A stretch of 19,280 nucleotides of DNA from Clostridia bacterium. GTDB lineage: Bacteria > Bacillota_A > Clostridia > Christensenellales > Aristaeellaceae. The translations under genes and the position numbers were made by a program. The stretch spans positions 1 to 19,280 of the forward strand of contig JAFRJF010000190.1 of NCBI GenBank assembly GCA_017432405.1, written 5' to 3'. The number at the start of each line of letters is the position of its first letter. Position 1 is the stretch's first letter. Below, in pieces: positions 1 to 7,088 of this stretch. The notes under the pieces were generated by a model. It made no database searches and was not told the origin of the DNA. It saw nothing but the letters and a program-made list of their open reading frames with translations.

Positions 1-965
1 CCGCATGGATGCGCAACACCATCAACCCCACCATGTGCTACACGGTGGAGCATCAACCGGTGCTGATCCACGCGGGTCCGTTCGCCAACATCGCCATCGG
101 CCAGAGCTCGGTCATCGCCGACCGCCTGGCCCTGAAGCTGTTCGACTACCACGTCACCGAGTCCGGCTTCGCCGCCGACATCGGCTTCGAGAAGTTCTGG
201 AACGTCAAGACCCGCCTGTCCGGCCTGACCCCGAACGTCTCCGTCATCGTGGCCACCGTTCGCGCTCTGAAGATGCACGGCGGCGGACCCAAGGTTGCCC
301 CCGGCCGTCCACTGCCCGTGGAGTACACCGAGGAGAACCTGGAGCTGGTGGAGAAGGGCTGCGAGAACCTGTTCCATCACGTGAACACCGTGCTGAAGTC
401 CGGCATCGTGCCCGTGGTTTGCATCAACCAGTTCTACACCGACACCGACAACGAAATCGCCCTGATCAAGCGCCTGTGCGCCGAGCGTGGCGTGCGCTGC
501 GCCCAGTCCAACCACTGGCGCTACGGCGGCGAGGGTGCCAGGGAGCTGGCCGAGGTCGTCGTCGAGGCTTGCGAGCAGAAGCCCGAGATCAAGTTCCTGT
601 ATGACCTCGAGATGCCCCTGCGCGAGCGCGTCGAGCGCATCGCCAAGGAAGTCTACGGCGCGGACGGCGTCGATTGGGCGCCCTTGGCCATCGAGAAGGC
701 CAAGCGCTTCGAGAGCGATCCGAAGTACGCCGATTACTGCACCATGATGGTCAAGACCCACTTGTCCCTGTCCCACGATCCGACCCTGAAGGGCGTGCCG
801 AAGGGCTGGCGTCTGCCCATCCGCGACATCCTGGAGTACGGCGGAGCGAAGTTCCTTTGCCCGATGGCCGGCACCATCTCCATGATGCCCGGCACCGCCT
901 CCGACCCGGCTTATCGCCGCGTGGATGTGGACACCGAGACCGGCAAGGTCAGCGGACTGTTCTAA
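1..965 (+). CDS. fhs: Formate--tetrahydrofolate ligase, 3' part (5' end outside window)
   Basis: ATP-dependent ligation of formate to tetrahydrofolate, the first folate step of the methyl branch of the Wood-Ljungdahl pathway; cytoplasmic. The frame is open from base 3 and runs to TAA at 963-965, giving about 320 C-terminal residues of a protein that is normally about 555. Family-typical stretches are visible: [18 protein letters not shown], the [15 protein letters not shown] region, [10 protein letters not shown], and a C-terminal [12 protein letters not shown] segment. The internal ATG at base 9 is not the true start, because the preceding codons (Ala-Trp) continue the family alignment. It is followed 72 bases later by fchA, with a perfect inverted repeat in the gap. 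No terminator U-tract is seen there, so co-transcription is likely. Identity is secure; only the truncation limits the entry. Confidence 0.96.
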   Translation, partial: AWMRNTINPTMCYTVEHQPVLIHAGPFANIAIGQSSVIADRLALKLFDYHVTESGFAADIGFEKFWNVKTRLSGLTPNVSVIVATVRALKMHGGGPKVAPGRPLPVEYTEENLELVEKGCENLFHHVNTVLKSGIVPVVCINQFYTDTDNEIALIKRLCAERGVRCAQSNHWRYGGEGARELAEVVVEACEQKPEIKFLYDLEMPLRERVERIAKEVYGADGVDWAPLAIEKAKRFESDPKYADYCTMMVKTHLSLSHDPTLKGVPKGWRLPIRDILEYGGAKFLCPMAGTISMMPGTASDPAYRRVDVDTETGKVSGLF

Positions 966-983
966 ATAATATTAAAACAGAGC

Positions 984-1019
984 GGAAATATGGGTGACAT
1001 CAATGTCACCCATATTTCC
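984..1019 (+). repeat. Perfect 17-bp inverted repeat (hairpin) between fhs and fchA
   Basis: The left arm at 984-1000 (GGAAATATGGGTGACAT) and the right arm at 1003-1019 are perfect reverse complements separated by two bases, so the real RNA loop would be 4-6 nt. The hairpin ends four bases before the fchA Shine-Dalgarno (about 1023-1030). No U-tract follows, so it is not a classical terminator. An RNA-processing or stability hairpin, a translation-coupling element or a protein-binding palindrome are all possible. Confidence 0.85.
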
Positions 1020-1037
1020 AGTAAAGGAGATACGGTT

Positions 1038-1661
1038 ATGGCAAAGGATTTCACCCAAAATACCTGCCGTGATTTCGTGGAGGTCCTGGCCTCCAGCGCC
1101 CCGGTTCCGGGTGGCGGCGGCGCGGCAGCGCTGGTGGGCGCCATCGGCACGGCCCTGGGCAACATGGTGGGCTCTCTGACCGTCGGCAAAAAGAAGTATG
1201 CCGACGTGGAGGGCGAGATCATCGCCCTGAAGCACAAGTGCGACGGCCTGCAGAAGGACCTGCTGGACCAGGTGCCCGCCGATGCGGAGGGCTTCGAGCC
1301 CCTGGCGAAGGCCTACGGCATTCCCAAGGACGATCCAAACCGTGACAAGGTGCTGGAGGAGGCCACCATCGTGGCCTGCGCGGTGCCGATGAAGATCATG
1401 GAGCTGTGCTGCGAGGCCATCGACGCCATCGCAGTGTTCGCGGCGAAGGGCTCCCGGCTGGCCGTTTCCGACGCCGGCTGCGGCGCGGTGTGCTGCAAGG
1501 CGGCGCTGCAAAGCGCGTCCCTGAACGTATTCATCAACACAAAGTCCCTGAAAAACCGCGAAGTCGCCGAGCAGATGAACGCCAAGGCCATCGGAATGCT
1601 GGACAAATACTGCGCCCTGGCCGACGAGATCTTCGAGGGCGTGCGGAAAAACTTCTTCTGA
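1038..1661 (+). CDS. fchA: Methenyltetrahydrofolate cyclohydrolase (FTCD_C family)
   Basis: Interconverts 10-formyl-THF and 5,10-methenyl-THF, the second folate step of the methyl branch. The protein has 207 residues and belongs to the formiminotransferase-cyclodeaminase C-terminal family. It has the N-terminal VPGGGGAAAL glycine-rich folate-binding segment (about residues 23-32) and the alpha-helical body typical of the family. The start chosen is ATG 1038, preceded by AAAGGAGA at 1023-1030. An upstream in-frame ATG at 990 lies inside the hairpin and has no ribosome site. It sits between fhs and folD in the usual acetogen order, 21 bases before folD. Its presence matters because the neighbouring FolD appears to lack a key cyclohydrolase residue. 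Confidence 0.93.
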   Translation: MAKDFTQNTCRDFVEVLASSAPVPGGGGAAALVGAIGTALGNMVGSLTVGKKKYADVEGEIIALKHKCDGLQKDLLDQVPADAEGFEPLAKAYGIPKDDPNRDKVLEEATIVACAVPMKIMELCCEAIDAIAVFAAKGSRLAVSDAGCGAVCCKAALQSASLNVFINTKSLKNREVAEQMNAKAIGMLDKYCALADEIFEGVRKNFF

Positions 1662-1682
1662 TAAACCGGAGGTATAAACCAA

Positions 1683-2570
1683 ATGGCAAAACTGTTACTG
1701 GGCAAAGAGGTCACCGCCGCGCTGAACGCGAAGCTCCAGGCGAAGGTGGCCGAGCTGAAGGCTAAGGGCATCGCGCCGAAGCTGGGCATCATCCGCTGCG
1801 GCGAGGACCCCTCCGACCTGTCCTATGAGAAGGGCGCGACGGCCCGCGCCGAGCTGATTGGCGTCGAGGTGCAGAAGTTTCTGCTGCCCGAGGACGTGAC
1901 CAAGGCGGCGCTGATCGACCAGATCAAGGCCATCAACGCCGATTCCTCCATCCACGGTGTGCTGATGTTTCGGCCCCTGCCGAAGCACCTGAAGGCCGAC
2001 CAGGATGAGATATGCAACGCCCTCGATCCGGCCAAGGACGTGGACTGCATGACCGACCTGTCCAACGCAGGCGTATTCGAGGGTCGCAAGGACCTGGGCT
2101 TCCCGCCCTGCACGCCACAGGCCTGCATGGAGATACTGGACTACTACGGCATCGACTGCAAGGGCAAGAAGGCCGTGGTCATCGGGCGCAGCCTGGTGGT
2201 CGGCAAGCCCGCCGCGATGATGCTGATGGGCAAGAACGCCACCGTCACCGTGTGCCACACCCGCACCGTGGACGTGCCCGCCGAAGCTCGCCAGGCCGAC
2301 ATACTGGTGTCCAGCGCCGGTGTGCTGAAGAGCCTGACAAAGGATTACGTCAAGCCCGGCCAGATCGTGATCGACGTGTCCATCAACTGGGACCCCGAGA
2401 AGGTCAACAGCAAGGGCGGCAAGGGCGCTATCGCCGGCGACGCGGTGTTCGAGGAGGTCGAGCCCATCGTCGAGGCCATTACGCCTGTGCCCGGCGGCGT
2501 CGGAAGCGTCACCACCAGCGTGCTGATCGGCCACGTGGTCGAGGCCGCAGAGCGCCAGGCGGCGAAGTAA
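1683..2570 (+). CDS. folD: Methylene-THF dehydrogenase / methenyl-THF cyclohydrolase family (FolD), possibly dehydrogenase only
   Basis: Reduces methenyl-THF to methylene-THF with NAD(P)H, the third folate step. The protein has 295 residues. The Rossmann part is clear (VVIGRSLVVGKPAAMML, about residues 162-178), as is the C-terminal TPVPGGVGSVTTSVL signature. ATG 1683 has CCGGAGG ten bases upstream. In the N-terminal domain the conserved pattern Tyr-x3-Lys of bifunctional enzymes reads Y48-E-K-G-A52 when anchored on the downstream Gly60: the Tyr is kept but the Lys position is Ala. In human MTHFD1 this lysine (K56) is required for cyclohydrolase activity but not strictly for dehydrogenase activity. 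With fchA next door, a monofunctional dehydrogenase is plausible. A shifted alignment using K50 cannot be excluded by eye. Confidence 0.94.
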   Translation: MAKLLLGKEVTAALNAKLQAKVAELKAKGIAPKLGIIRCGEDPSDLSYEKGATARAELIGVEVQKFLLPEDVTKAALIDQIKAINADSSIHGVLMFRPLPKHLKADQDEICNALDPAKDVDCMTDLSNAGVFEGRKDLGFPPCTPQACMEILDYYGIDCKGKKAVVIGRSLVVGKPAAMMLMGKNATVTVCHTRTVDVPAEARQADILVSSAGVLKSLTKDYVKPGQIVIDVSINWDPEKVNSKGGKGAIAGDAVFEEVEPIVEAITPVPGGVGSVTTSVLIGHVVEAAERQAAK

Positions 2571-2609
2571 GACCGATTGTCGACGCCGTCTCATGGATGT
2601 CGCCGACTC

Positions 2610-2628
2610 GGAAAACGTACCGTTTTCC
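2610..2628 (+). repeat. Short hairpin after folD
   Basis: GGAAAACG at 2610-2617 pairs with CGTTTTCC at 2621-2628 around a 3-nt loop. It lies 40 bases after the folD stop. The T-run is inside the stem rather than after it, so termination would be weak or partial. Together with the stronger hairpin at 2643-2675 it may reduce expression of the downstream membrane-protein gene relative to folD. Confidence 0.5.
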
Positions 2629-2642
2629 TAATCGAAATCCAA

Positions 2643-2675
2643 CATCCGCCCATCAAGAGCGTTGATGGGCGGATG
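2643..2675 (+). repeat. Perfect 14-bp hairpin upstream of the DUF1576-like gene
   Basis: CATCCGCCCATCAA (2643-2656) and its exact reverse complement (2662-2675) enclose a 5-nt loop. There is no following U-tract. The hairpin ends about ten bases before the Shine-Dalgarno of the next gene, the same placement as the hairpin before fchA. A translation-modulating or mRNA-processing role is more likely than termination, but this is inference. Confidence 0.75.
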
Positions 2676-2699
2676 CTCTGATTGCAAGGGGGAATACAA

Positions 2700-4019
2700 A
2701 TGAGCACCAAGACAAGGCGCGTCATGGACAACGGCAAGCTGCTGCGGGCCGTGATGTGCGCGTTTACGCTGGCCTTCTTGATCGGGGCCTTCTTTGCGCC
2801 GGATGTAAAGGAGATGCTGCCTGGCCTGCGCCGCATCTGCCTGATGCCGGCACAGCTGACCAAGGACTATTTCAAGCCGGAGATCGGCAGCATATCGGGT
2901 TCGATGCTGAACTACTTCCTGGTTGGCGCGGTTTGCTGCGCGCTGATGTTCCTGCCCGGAGCGAAGGTCAACGGCGGCACGGTGCTCGCGTTCTTCCTGA
3001 CGCTGGGCTTCTGCTCCTACGGCATGAGCATACTGAACATCATTCCGCTGATGCTGGGCGTGGTGGTCTACGCGCTGATCAAGCGACAGCCCCTTGGAAA
3101 ATTCCTGAACTTCTTCATGTTTTCCACAGCGGTCGCGCCCATCATTACCCAGGTGCTGTTCTACTACCCGGTGATGGGAGAGGAGCCCCACCTGACGCTG
3201 CTGGGCGTCGTGTTGGCGCTGGTGATCGGCGTGGTGGTGGGCTGCGCGATGCCTGCGCTGTGCGCCCATTCCCCGGGCTTTCACAAGGGCTATGACCTGT
3301 ACAACGCCGGCCCTGCCGCAGGCTTCCTGTGCTTCCTGATCTTCGCGGCGCTCTACAAGATCCCAGGCGTCGAAGCGCCCGCCATCACGGCGACGCTGGG
3401 TGAGGGAAACCGCATGTTCGTAAACGTCTTCTGTTGCACGCTGTTCGTGCTGTGCGTCATCTTCGGCCTGATCCTGAAAGGCGGGCTGGGCGATTACATG
3501 AAGCTGATCGTGGATTCGGGCTACAAGTCCGACTTCACCGCGAAGTACAGCGGCGGCTCCTGCGTGATGAACCTCGGCGTATACGGCCTGTTCATCATGC
3601 TGTACTACAACCTGATCGGCGCGACCTTCACCGGCGCTACGATGGGCGCTGTGTTCTGTATGCTGTGCTGCTGCTGCAACGGCGCGACGCCGCTGAACGT
3701 GTTCCCGATCATGATCGGCTATGTGATCATGGGCCTGCTGAACAAGGCGGGCATCACCGCCTTCGCCGTCAACGCCCAGGCCATCGTCGTGGGCCTGTGC
3801 TTCGCCAGCGGCCTCGCGCCAATCAGCGGTGAATATGGCATCATCGCCGGCATTGTCGCGGGCATACTGCACTACTGCCTGGTCACCAGCGTTCCAGCCA
3901 TTCATGGCGGCTTCAACCTGTACAACGGCGGCTTCACCGCGGGCATCGTATGCTTCCTGTACGTGCCGATTTTGGAGCACTACTTCAAGAGCAAGCAGCA
4001 GAGAAGAGGGCAGGCTTAG
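2700..4019 (+). CDS. DUF1576-like polytopic membrane protein
   Basis: A 439-residue integral membrane protein with roughly ten or more hydrophobic segments, function unknown. ATG 2700 is preceded by AAGGGGG eight bases upstream; the in-frame TTG at 2682 lacks a ribosome site. The sequence contains two related halves about 210 residues apart. The segment at 198-213 (YDLYNAGPAAGFLCFL) matches 405-420 (FNLYNGGFTAGIVCFL), each preceded by a His. LNIIPLMLG (about 112-120) matches LNVFPIMIG (about 332-340). Such duplication suggests a transporter or channel fold. I place it in DUF1576 from memory of the repeated LYN-G motif. It lies 129 bases downstream of folD, and no clear promoter is seen, so it probably belongs to the folate operon. 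Transport of a one-carbon or acid metabolite is an inference from context only. Confidence 0.8.
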   Translation: MSTKTRRVMDNGKLLRAVMCAFTLAFLIGAFFAPDVKEMLPGLRRICLMPAQLTKDYFKPEIGSISGSMLNYFLVGAVCCALMFLPGAKVNGGTVLAFFLTLGFCSYGMSILNIIPLMLGVVVYALIKRQPLGKFLNFFMFSTAVAPIITQVLFYYPVMGEEPHLTLLGVVLALVIGVVVGCAMPALCAHSPGFHKGYDLYNAGPAAGFLCFLIFAALYKIPGVEAPAITATLGEGNRMFVNVFCCTLFVLCVIFGLILKGGLGDYMKLIVDSGYKSDFTAKYSGGSCVMNLGVYGLFIMLYYNLIGATFTGATMGAVFCMLCCCCNGATPLNVFPIMIGYVIMGLLNKAGITAFAVNAQAIVVGLCFASGLAPISGEYGIIAGIVAGILHYCLVTSVPAIHGGFNLYNGGFTAGIVCFLYVPILEHYFKSKQQRRGQA

Positions 4020-4020
4020 C

Positions 4021-4072
4021 ACAGACAAAGAAAAATGGGGCAACTTCGGTTGCCTCATTTTTCTTTGTCTGT
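4021..4072. terminator. Bidirectional terminator, 24-bp stem with UUCG tetraloop
   Basis: The arms at 4021-4044 and 4049-4072 pair along 24 positions with a single G-U wobble, closed by a C(UUCG)G tetraloop. The A-rich and T-rich parts of the two arms supply a U-tract in each direction. It lies just after the membrane-protein stop. The opposite-strand cyclo-ligase gene ends inside it, so its last codons form part of the stem. Confidence 0.93.
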
Positions 4073-4600
4073 GATGATGAAATCCACCGGCACGTCGTAA
4101 TCGTCCACGTCCAAGTGGTCGTACAGCTGGAAGTCGTAACACAGCGCCACGGTGGGGTGGTGGGGTTGGGCGGCGAGGTAGCGGTCATAGTAGCCGCCGC
4201 CGTAGCCCACCCGGTGGCCCTGGGGGTCGAAGGCCAGCCCGGGCATCAGTATGAGCGCGGTTTCGTCGCTTGCGACGGGGCCGTCTTCAATGGGCTCCAG
4301 GATGTGAAACGCGCCCTGGGGGGCCAGGTTGTCAAAGCTGTCGATCCAGATGAACACCATCTCATCCCCGACGACCTTCGGCACCGCTACCCGCTTGCCG
4401 TCCGCCCAGGCGCGCCGGATGATGGGATTTGTGCGCACCTCCTGGTTGAAGGAGAGGTAGGCGTAGAGGGATTTGCAATCGCGGTATTGGTCTGTTGCGT
4501 ACAGCTTTTCCGCCAAAATCGCGCTTCTCGATTCGATCTCCGCAGCGCTCAGCGCGCGCTTCTTCGCGCCGATCTCCCGGCGCAGGGCTTTCTTGTCCAT
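4055..4600 (-). CDS. 5-formyltetrahydrofolate cyclo-ligase
   Basis: ATP-dependent conversion of 5-formyl-THF (folinate) to 5,10-methenyl-THF, which returns a dead-end folate to the one-carbon pool. The protein has 181 residues, a normal length for the family. It has the N-terminal basic MDKKALRREIGAKKRAL segment and the C-terminal signature MPGLAFDPQGHRVGYGGGYY with the following DRYL. The start ATG at 4600 has GAGGTG upstream. The gene converges on the folate operon and shares its terminator. Its first 71 bases are repeated, diverged, at 6426-6496. Function fits the adjacent fhs-fchA-folD genes. The common symbol varies (ygfA, fau), so none is assigned. Confidence 0.94.
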   Translation of the reverse strand: MDKKALRREIGAKKRALSAAEIESRSAILAEKLYATDQYRDCKSLYAYLSFNQEVRTNPIIRRAWADGKRVAVPKVVGDEMVFIWIDSFDNLAPQGAFHILEPIEDGPVASDETALILMPGLAFDPQGHRVGYGGGYYDRYLAAQPHHPTVALCYDFQLYDHLDVDDYDVPVDFIITDKEK

Positions 4601-4645
4601 TATAACACCTCGATCAAACGGATTGTCTCTGATTACTGCCGCATA

Positions 4646-5407
4646 TCAGCGCTTCCCACACCTGAAGAAGATGAATTCCGGGCGGTGAATCGTGCCGCCG
4701 AACAGGTCGGGATATTGCTTCCTCATATCATCCGAGATGTGGGATTCCTGGCATTCCTCGATGTTGAACCCAGCCTTGATCATATCGTTGATGAGCGTTG
4801 CCAGCGTTCTGTGGTAACACTCATATCCGTCGACGACCCAATGAACCACTCTTCGCCCTTCCACACAGTAATTGACGACATTGGCATGCAGGCGTTCCCC
4901 GGATTCTGTGCGGGTATAGCGGTCACAGGAGCCATCCCAAGCCGTCACCATGGGATGGGACATGCTGAAAACCAGCTTCGCGTCGTCCGCCATAAGCAGG
5001 TATATATTCGACATCAAACCGCCGAAATCCTCTATGTAATCAAATGCAAGGGAGCTCGTCACCAAATCGAACTGTTGTCCGATAGCCCTGATATCCTCCA
5101 TGGCCATGCGCTGATAGACGATATGATCAGCGCTGTTGTATTCTCTGGCATAAGTGAGCATCTTTTCGGAGATGTCGATGGCCAAAATGGCTTTTGCGCC
5201 CATGTCTGAATACTGCTTTGCATGCTGTCCCATACCGCAGCCGATGTCGAGAATCGTTTTTCCATGGAGGTCCGGGAGCATCGAAAACAGTATTGGCGTT
5301 TCTATGCAATCGTTGAAATTGACTTCGCTGTTCCTGCTGCTTCGGAAGCGGTCAAAAAACAGGTCGTTATCATAGATGTTTTGCCTTGACATCTCAACCA
5401 TCCCCAT
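4646..5407 (-). CDS. Class I SAM-dependent methyltransferase
   Basis: A 253-residue Rossmann-fold methyltransferase with motif I TILDIGCGMGQ (about residues 51-61), the acidic motif II residue in AILAIDIS (Asp78), and a post-motif LVTSSLAFDYIED region. The substrate is not identifiable; the family includes ubiquinone/tRNA-type and small-molecule enzymes. The start is uncertain: ATGs occur at 5407, 5401 and 5392, none with a strong ribosome site, and 5407 is given as the longest. It follows the XRE regulator gene by 26 bases on the same strand and precedes the cyclo-ligase by 45 bases. Base composition looks less GC-rich than in the Wood-Ljungdahl genes around it, so acquisition by transfer is possible. 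Confidence 0.85.
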   Translation of the reverse strand: MGMVEMSRQNIYDNDLFFDRFRSSRNSEVNFNDCIETPILFSMLPDLHGKTILDIGCGMGQHAKQYSDMGAKAILAIDISEKMLTYAREYNSADHIVYQRMAMEDIRAIGQQFDLVTSSLAFDYIEDFGGLMSNIYLLMADDAKLVFSMSHPMVTAWDGSCDRYTRTESGERLHANVVNYCVEGRRVVHWVVDGYECYHRTLATLINDMIKAGFNIEECQESHISDDMRKQYPDLFGGTIHRPEFIFFRCGKR

Positions 5408-5433
5408 CTGAAAACTATTCGCTCAAGGGTGGG

Positions 5434-6198
5434 TCATCTCTTTTTGTACATCACCAGCTCCGGATTGACGCCGTCCTTCTCGTAGGTGCAAATCAGTATG
5501 AAATCCATGCAGGCCAGCACGCCGAAGCACCGTTCACCGCCAAACTCGGATTCCAGCTGGTTTCCCAGATAGGTCGTCTGGTCGTTGAGAAACTTTGCCT
5601 TCATGCCGCTGGAAAGGGGGTATTCCAGGTTGACGAAGCTGCCGACCAAGGCGTTCAGCTTTTCGACCCTGGGCAGGCCCTCGATGTGAAGCGCGTTGAT
5701 CTCTTCGATCAGCTGCCGCTTGAAGGCCTCAAACTGGCCGCCATCGCTCAGCTCCTCGTAACGCTTCCAGTAATCCAGCGTGGGCAGCGTTTGCTTCAGA
5801 TGGGCGCGCGCCTGTTCTTCGGTGAAGCCCTCACTGACCATGTTTCTCACGCAGACGTCGATCAGGTCGTCCATGTCGCTGTAGGTGTAGGTGCCGTCGG
5901 CATAGCACCACTGGCAGTAGTGCTCGTTGGGCGTTCCGTCCCTGTCCCTGCCGATGATGGTGTCGTCCAGCGGCATGCCGCAGCACTGGCAGATCAGCTT
6001 CTGCGGGGAGCCGAGCAGGGTATTGATGGAGACGTTGAAGAGCCGGGAAAGCAGCTTCAGCGTCTCCGTATTGGGCACGGTGTCGCCGTTTTCCCAGCGG
6101 GACACCGCCTGCCGTGTGACAAAGACCTTCTCTGCCAGATCGTCCTGGGAAAGACCCATGTTCGTTCTGAGTCTGTAAATCACTTCCTGTGTGTTCAT
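5434..6198 (-). CDS. XRE-family HTH regulator with zinc-ribbon domain
   Basis: A 254-residue DNA-binding protein. Residues 5-60 are a Cro/CI-type HTH (LRTNMGLSQDDLAEKVFVTR with the following QAVSRWENG). Residues 70-98 form a putative zinc ribbon (Cys70, Cys72/73, Cys95, Cys98: CQCCGMPL...YCQWC). The C-terminal about 150 residues resemble a ligand-sensing or uncharacterised domain I cannot name. ATG 6198 has the strong AAGGAGGT ribosome site eight bases upstream. It is followed by the methyltransferase gene and may control it. A near-palindrome just upstream of its start could be an autoregulatory operator. Confidence 0.88.
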   Translation of the reverse strand: MNTQEVIYRLRTNMGLSQDDLAEKVFVTRQAVSRWENGDTVPNTETLKLLSRLFNVSINTLLGSPQKLICQCCGMPLDDTIIGRDRDGTPNEHYCQWCYADGTYTYSDMDDLIDVCVRNMVSEGFTEEQARAHLKQTLPTLDYWKRYEELSDGGQFEAFKRQLIEEINALHIEGLPRVEKLNALVGSFVNLEYPLSSGMKAKFLNDQTTYLGNQLESEFGGERCFGVLACMDFILICTYEKDGVNPELVMYKKR

Positions 6199-6221
6199 GA
6201 AAAGTACCTCCTTGTATATTT

Positions 6222-6234
6222 TATATCTGATATA
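6222..6234. promoter_or_regulatory. Candidate operator upstream of the XRE regulator
   Basis: TATATC-T-GATATA is a perfect 6-bp inverted repeat with one central base. It lies in an AT-rich stretch 24-36 bases before the regulator start, where a promoter would be expected. Autoregulation is typical of XRE proteins. The promoter hexamers themselves are not clear to me. Confidence 0.4.
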
Positions 6235-6321
6235 ATTCTACTATAGAGATACCTGGAATACAAGCAACCCGCTGTTGCTGCCAATGATTGTGGCCGATGC
6301 ACGGTTACAGCTCAGAGGGTG

Positions 6322-6369
6322 CCCCTCAGTCTGCTTCGCAGACAGATCCCCATTGTGATGGGAAGCCTT
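6322..6369. repeat. Degenerate copy of a dispersed gut-Clostridia intergenic repeat (MITE-like)
   Basis: CCCCTCAGTCTGCTTCGCAG begins this segment, with an internal GTCTGC/GCAGAC hairpin, and it continues to a GATCCCC...GGGAAGCC part. From memory, this matches the form of an abundant small intergenic repeat in Clostridia: CCCCTCAGTC, a hairpin, CAGCTCCCCC, then GGGGGAGCC. The second half is eroded. It sits next to the point where the truncated cyclo-ligase copy loses its similarity. Confidence 0.5.
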
Positions 6370-6496
6370 TGAGAGTGTATATTTCGCAAATAAGCTTCCG
6401 CTTATCCGTCAGGAGTGAGCTCCATGACTCAATCTCCGCCGAGCTCAGCGCGCGTTTCCTCGCGCCAATCTCCCGGCGTAGGGCTTTCTTGTCCAT
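6370..6496 (-). pseudogene. Truncated 5' fragment of a second 5-formyl-THF cyclo-ligase
   Basis: Reading from 6496, the first about 32 codons (MDKKALRREIGARKRALSSA and a few more) are a close copy of the start of the intact gene at 4600. At the DNA level 6426-6496 matches 4530-4600 with about eight differences in 71 bases, several of them silent. After about residue 32 the similarity ends, and the frame runs into unrelated sequence and the repeat at 6322-6369. It has a ribosome-site-like GAGAGGAA upstream and follows the gene at 6511-6969 by 14 bases, which suggests a former operon. It is too short to be an active enzyme. Confidence 0.8.
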
Positions 6497-6510
6497 ATCC
6501 AATTCCTCTC

Positions 6511-6969
6511 TCAAGCATTGACCATGCGCTGACGTTCTTGTGCCTGTAATAGTTTATCGTGTAATTCGGAATCGATGTCTATTCTGATCAGTTCAATCCC
6601 AAATTGGCGTATGGCTTCCGAAACATAAGAATTACCAGTAAGCTGCTCTTCTTCAACGACAGAACACACTACGATCATCTTTTGAAGCTGTTCGCTATTC
6701 ACTCGTTCAAACAACATCATTTTGAGTATATCCGCGCAAATCTTATGGCTTTGCGCAGGCTTCAGCTTGCCGATGTGTGCGTGGATTTCTCCGATGATCC
6801 TGTATTTGTCAGAATAGAAATCCGGACGTATGAGCACGTTATTATCGGTGTTGACCGATAAGTAAGGGTCGAAGCGAAAGTCATCGGGGTTCCATCCCAT
6901 CTTTGTACATAACTGTCGAAATATAGTGGTTGCAGCATTCTGCTGTTCAACTGAAGATGACTTATGCAT
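6511..6969 (-). CDS. Hypothetical protein, possibly PD-(D/E)xK-like
   Basis: A 152-residue soluble protein I do not recognise with certainty. ATG 6969 is chosen because GGGGGGAT lies about eight bases upstream. The open frame continues further upstream only through the intergenic terminator and out-of-frame acsB sequence. Residues 49-63 read PD-x9-IGEIHAH-like (RPDFYSDKYRIIGEIHAH). They resemble the Pro-Asp...Glu-x-Lys core of nuclease-fold proteins, with His in place of Lys, followed by KICADILKMM. Coding sequence is visibly AT-richer than acsB beside it, suggesting transfer. It lies between the acs terminator and the cyclo-ligase fragment. Confidence 0.75.
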   Translation of the reverse strand: MHKSSSVEQQNAATTIFRQLCTKMGWNPDDFRFDPYLSVNTDNNVLIRPDFYSDKYRIIGEIHAHIGKLKPAQSHKICADILKMMLFERVNSEQLQKMIVVCSVVEEEQLTGNSYVSEAIRQFGIELIRIDIDSELHDKLLQAQERQRMVNA

Positions 6970-7004
6970 AAGATCAAATCCCCCCTGTAAAATGATGAAA
7001 GGAA

Positions 7005-7050
7005 CAGAAACGAAACACCCACCCGTCCCAAATTCGTCGGGACGGGTGGG
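7005..7050 (-). terminator. Terminator of the acsA-cooC-acsB operon
   Basis: On the minus strand a perfect 12-bp GC-rich stem (7039-7050 with 7018-7029) and a 9-nt loop are followed by the T-rich TGTTTCGTTTCTG. It lies about 40 bases after the acsB stop and before the next gene's ribosome site. Confidence 0.85.
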
Positions 7051-7088
7051 ATGCGTATGCGCGGCAGCAAATGACTGTCGCTTTGCGA

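Noticed and set aside
2628..4142. 504-codon minus-strand frame opposite the DUF1576-like gene
   Set aside because: Antisense shadow, crosses the terminator, Arg/His/Gln-rich with no recognisable domain; the plus strand encodes clear hydrophobic segments.
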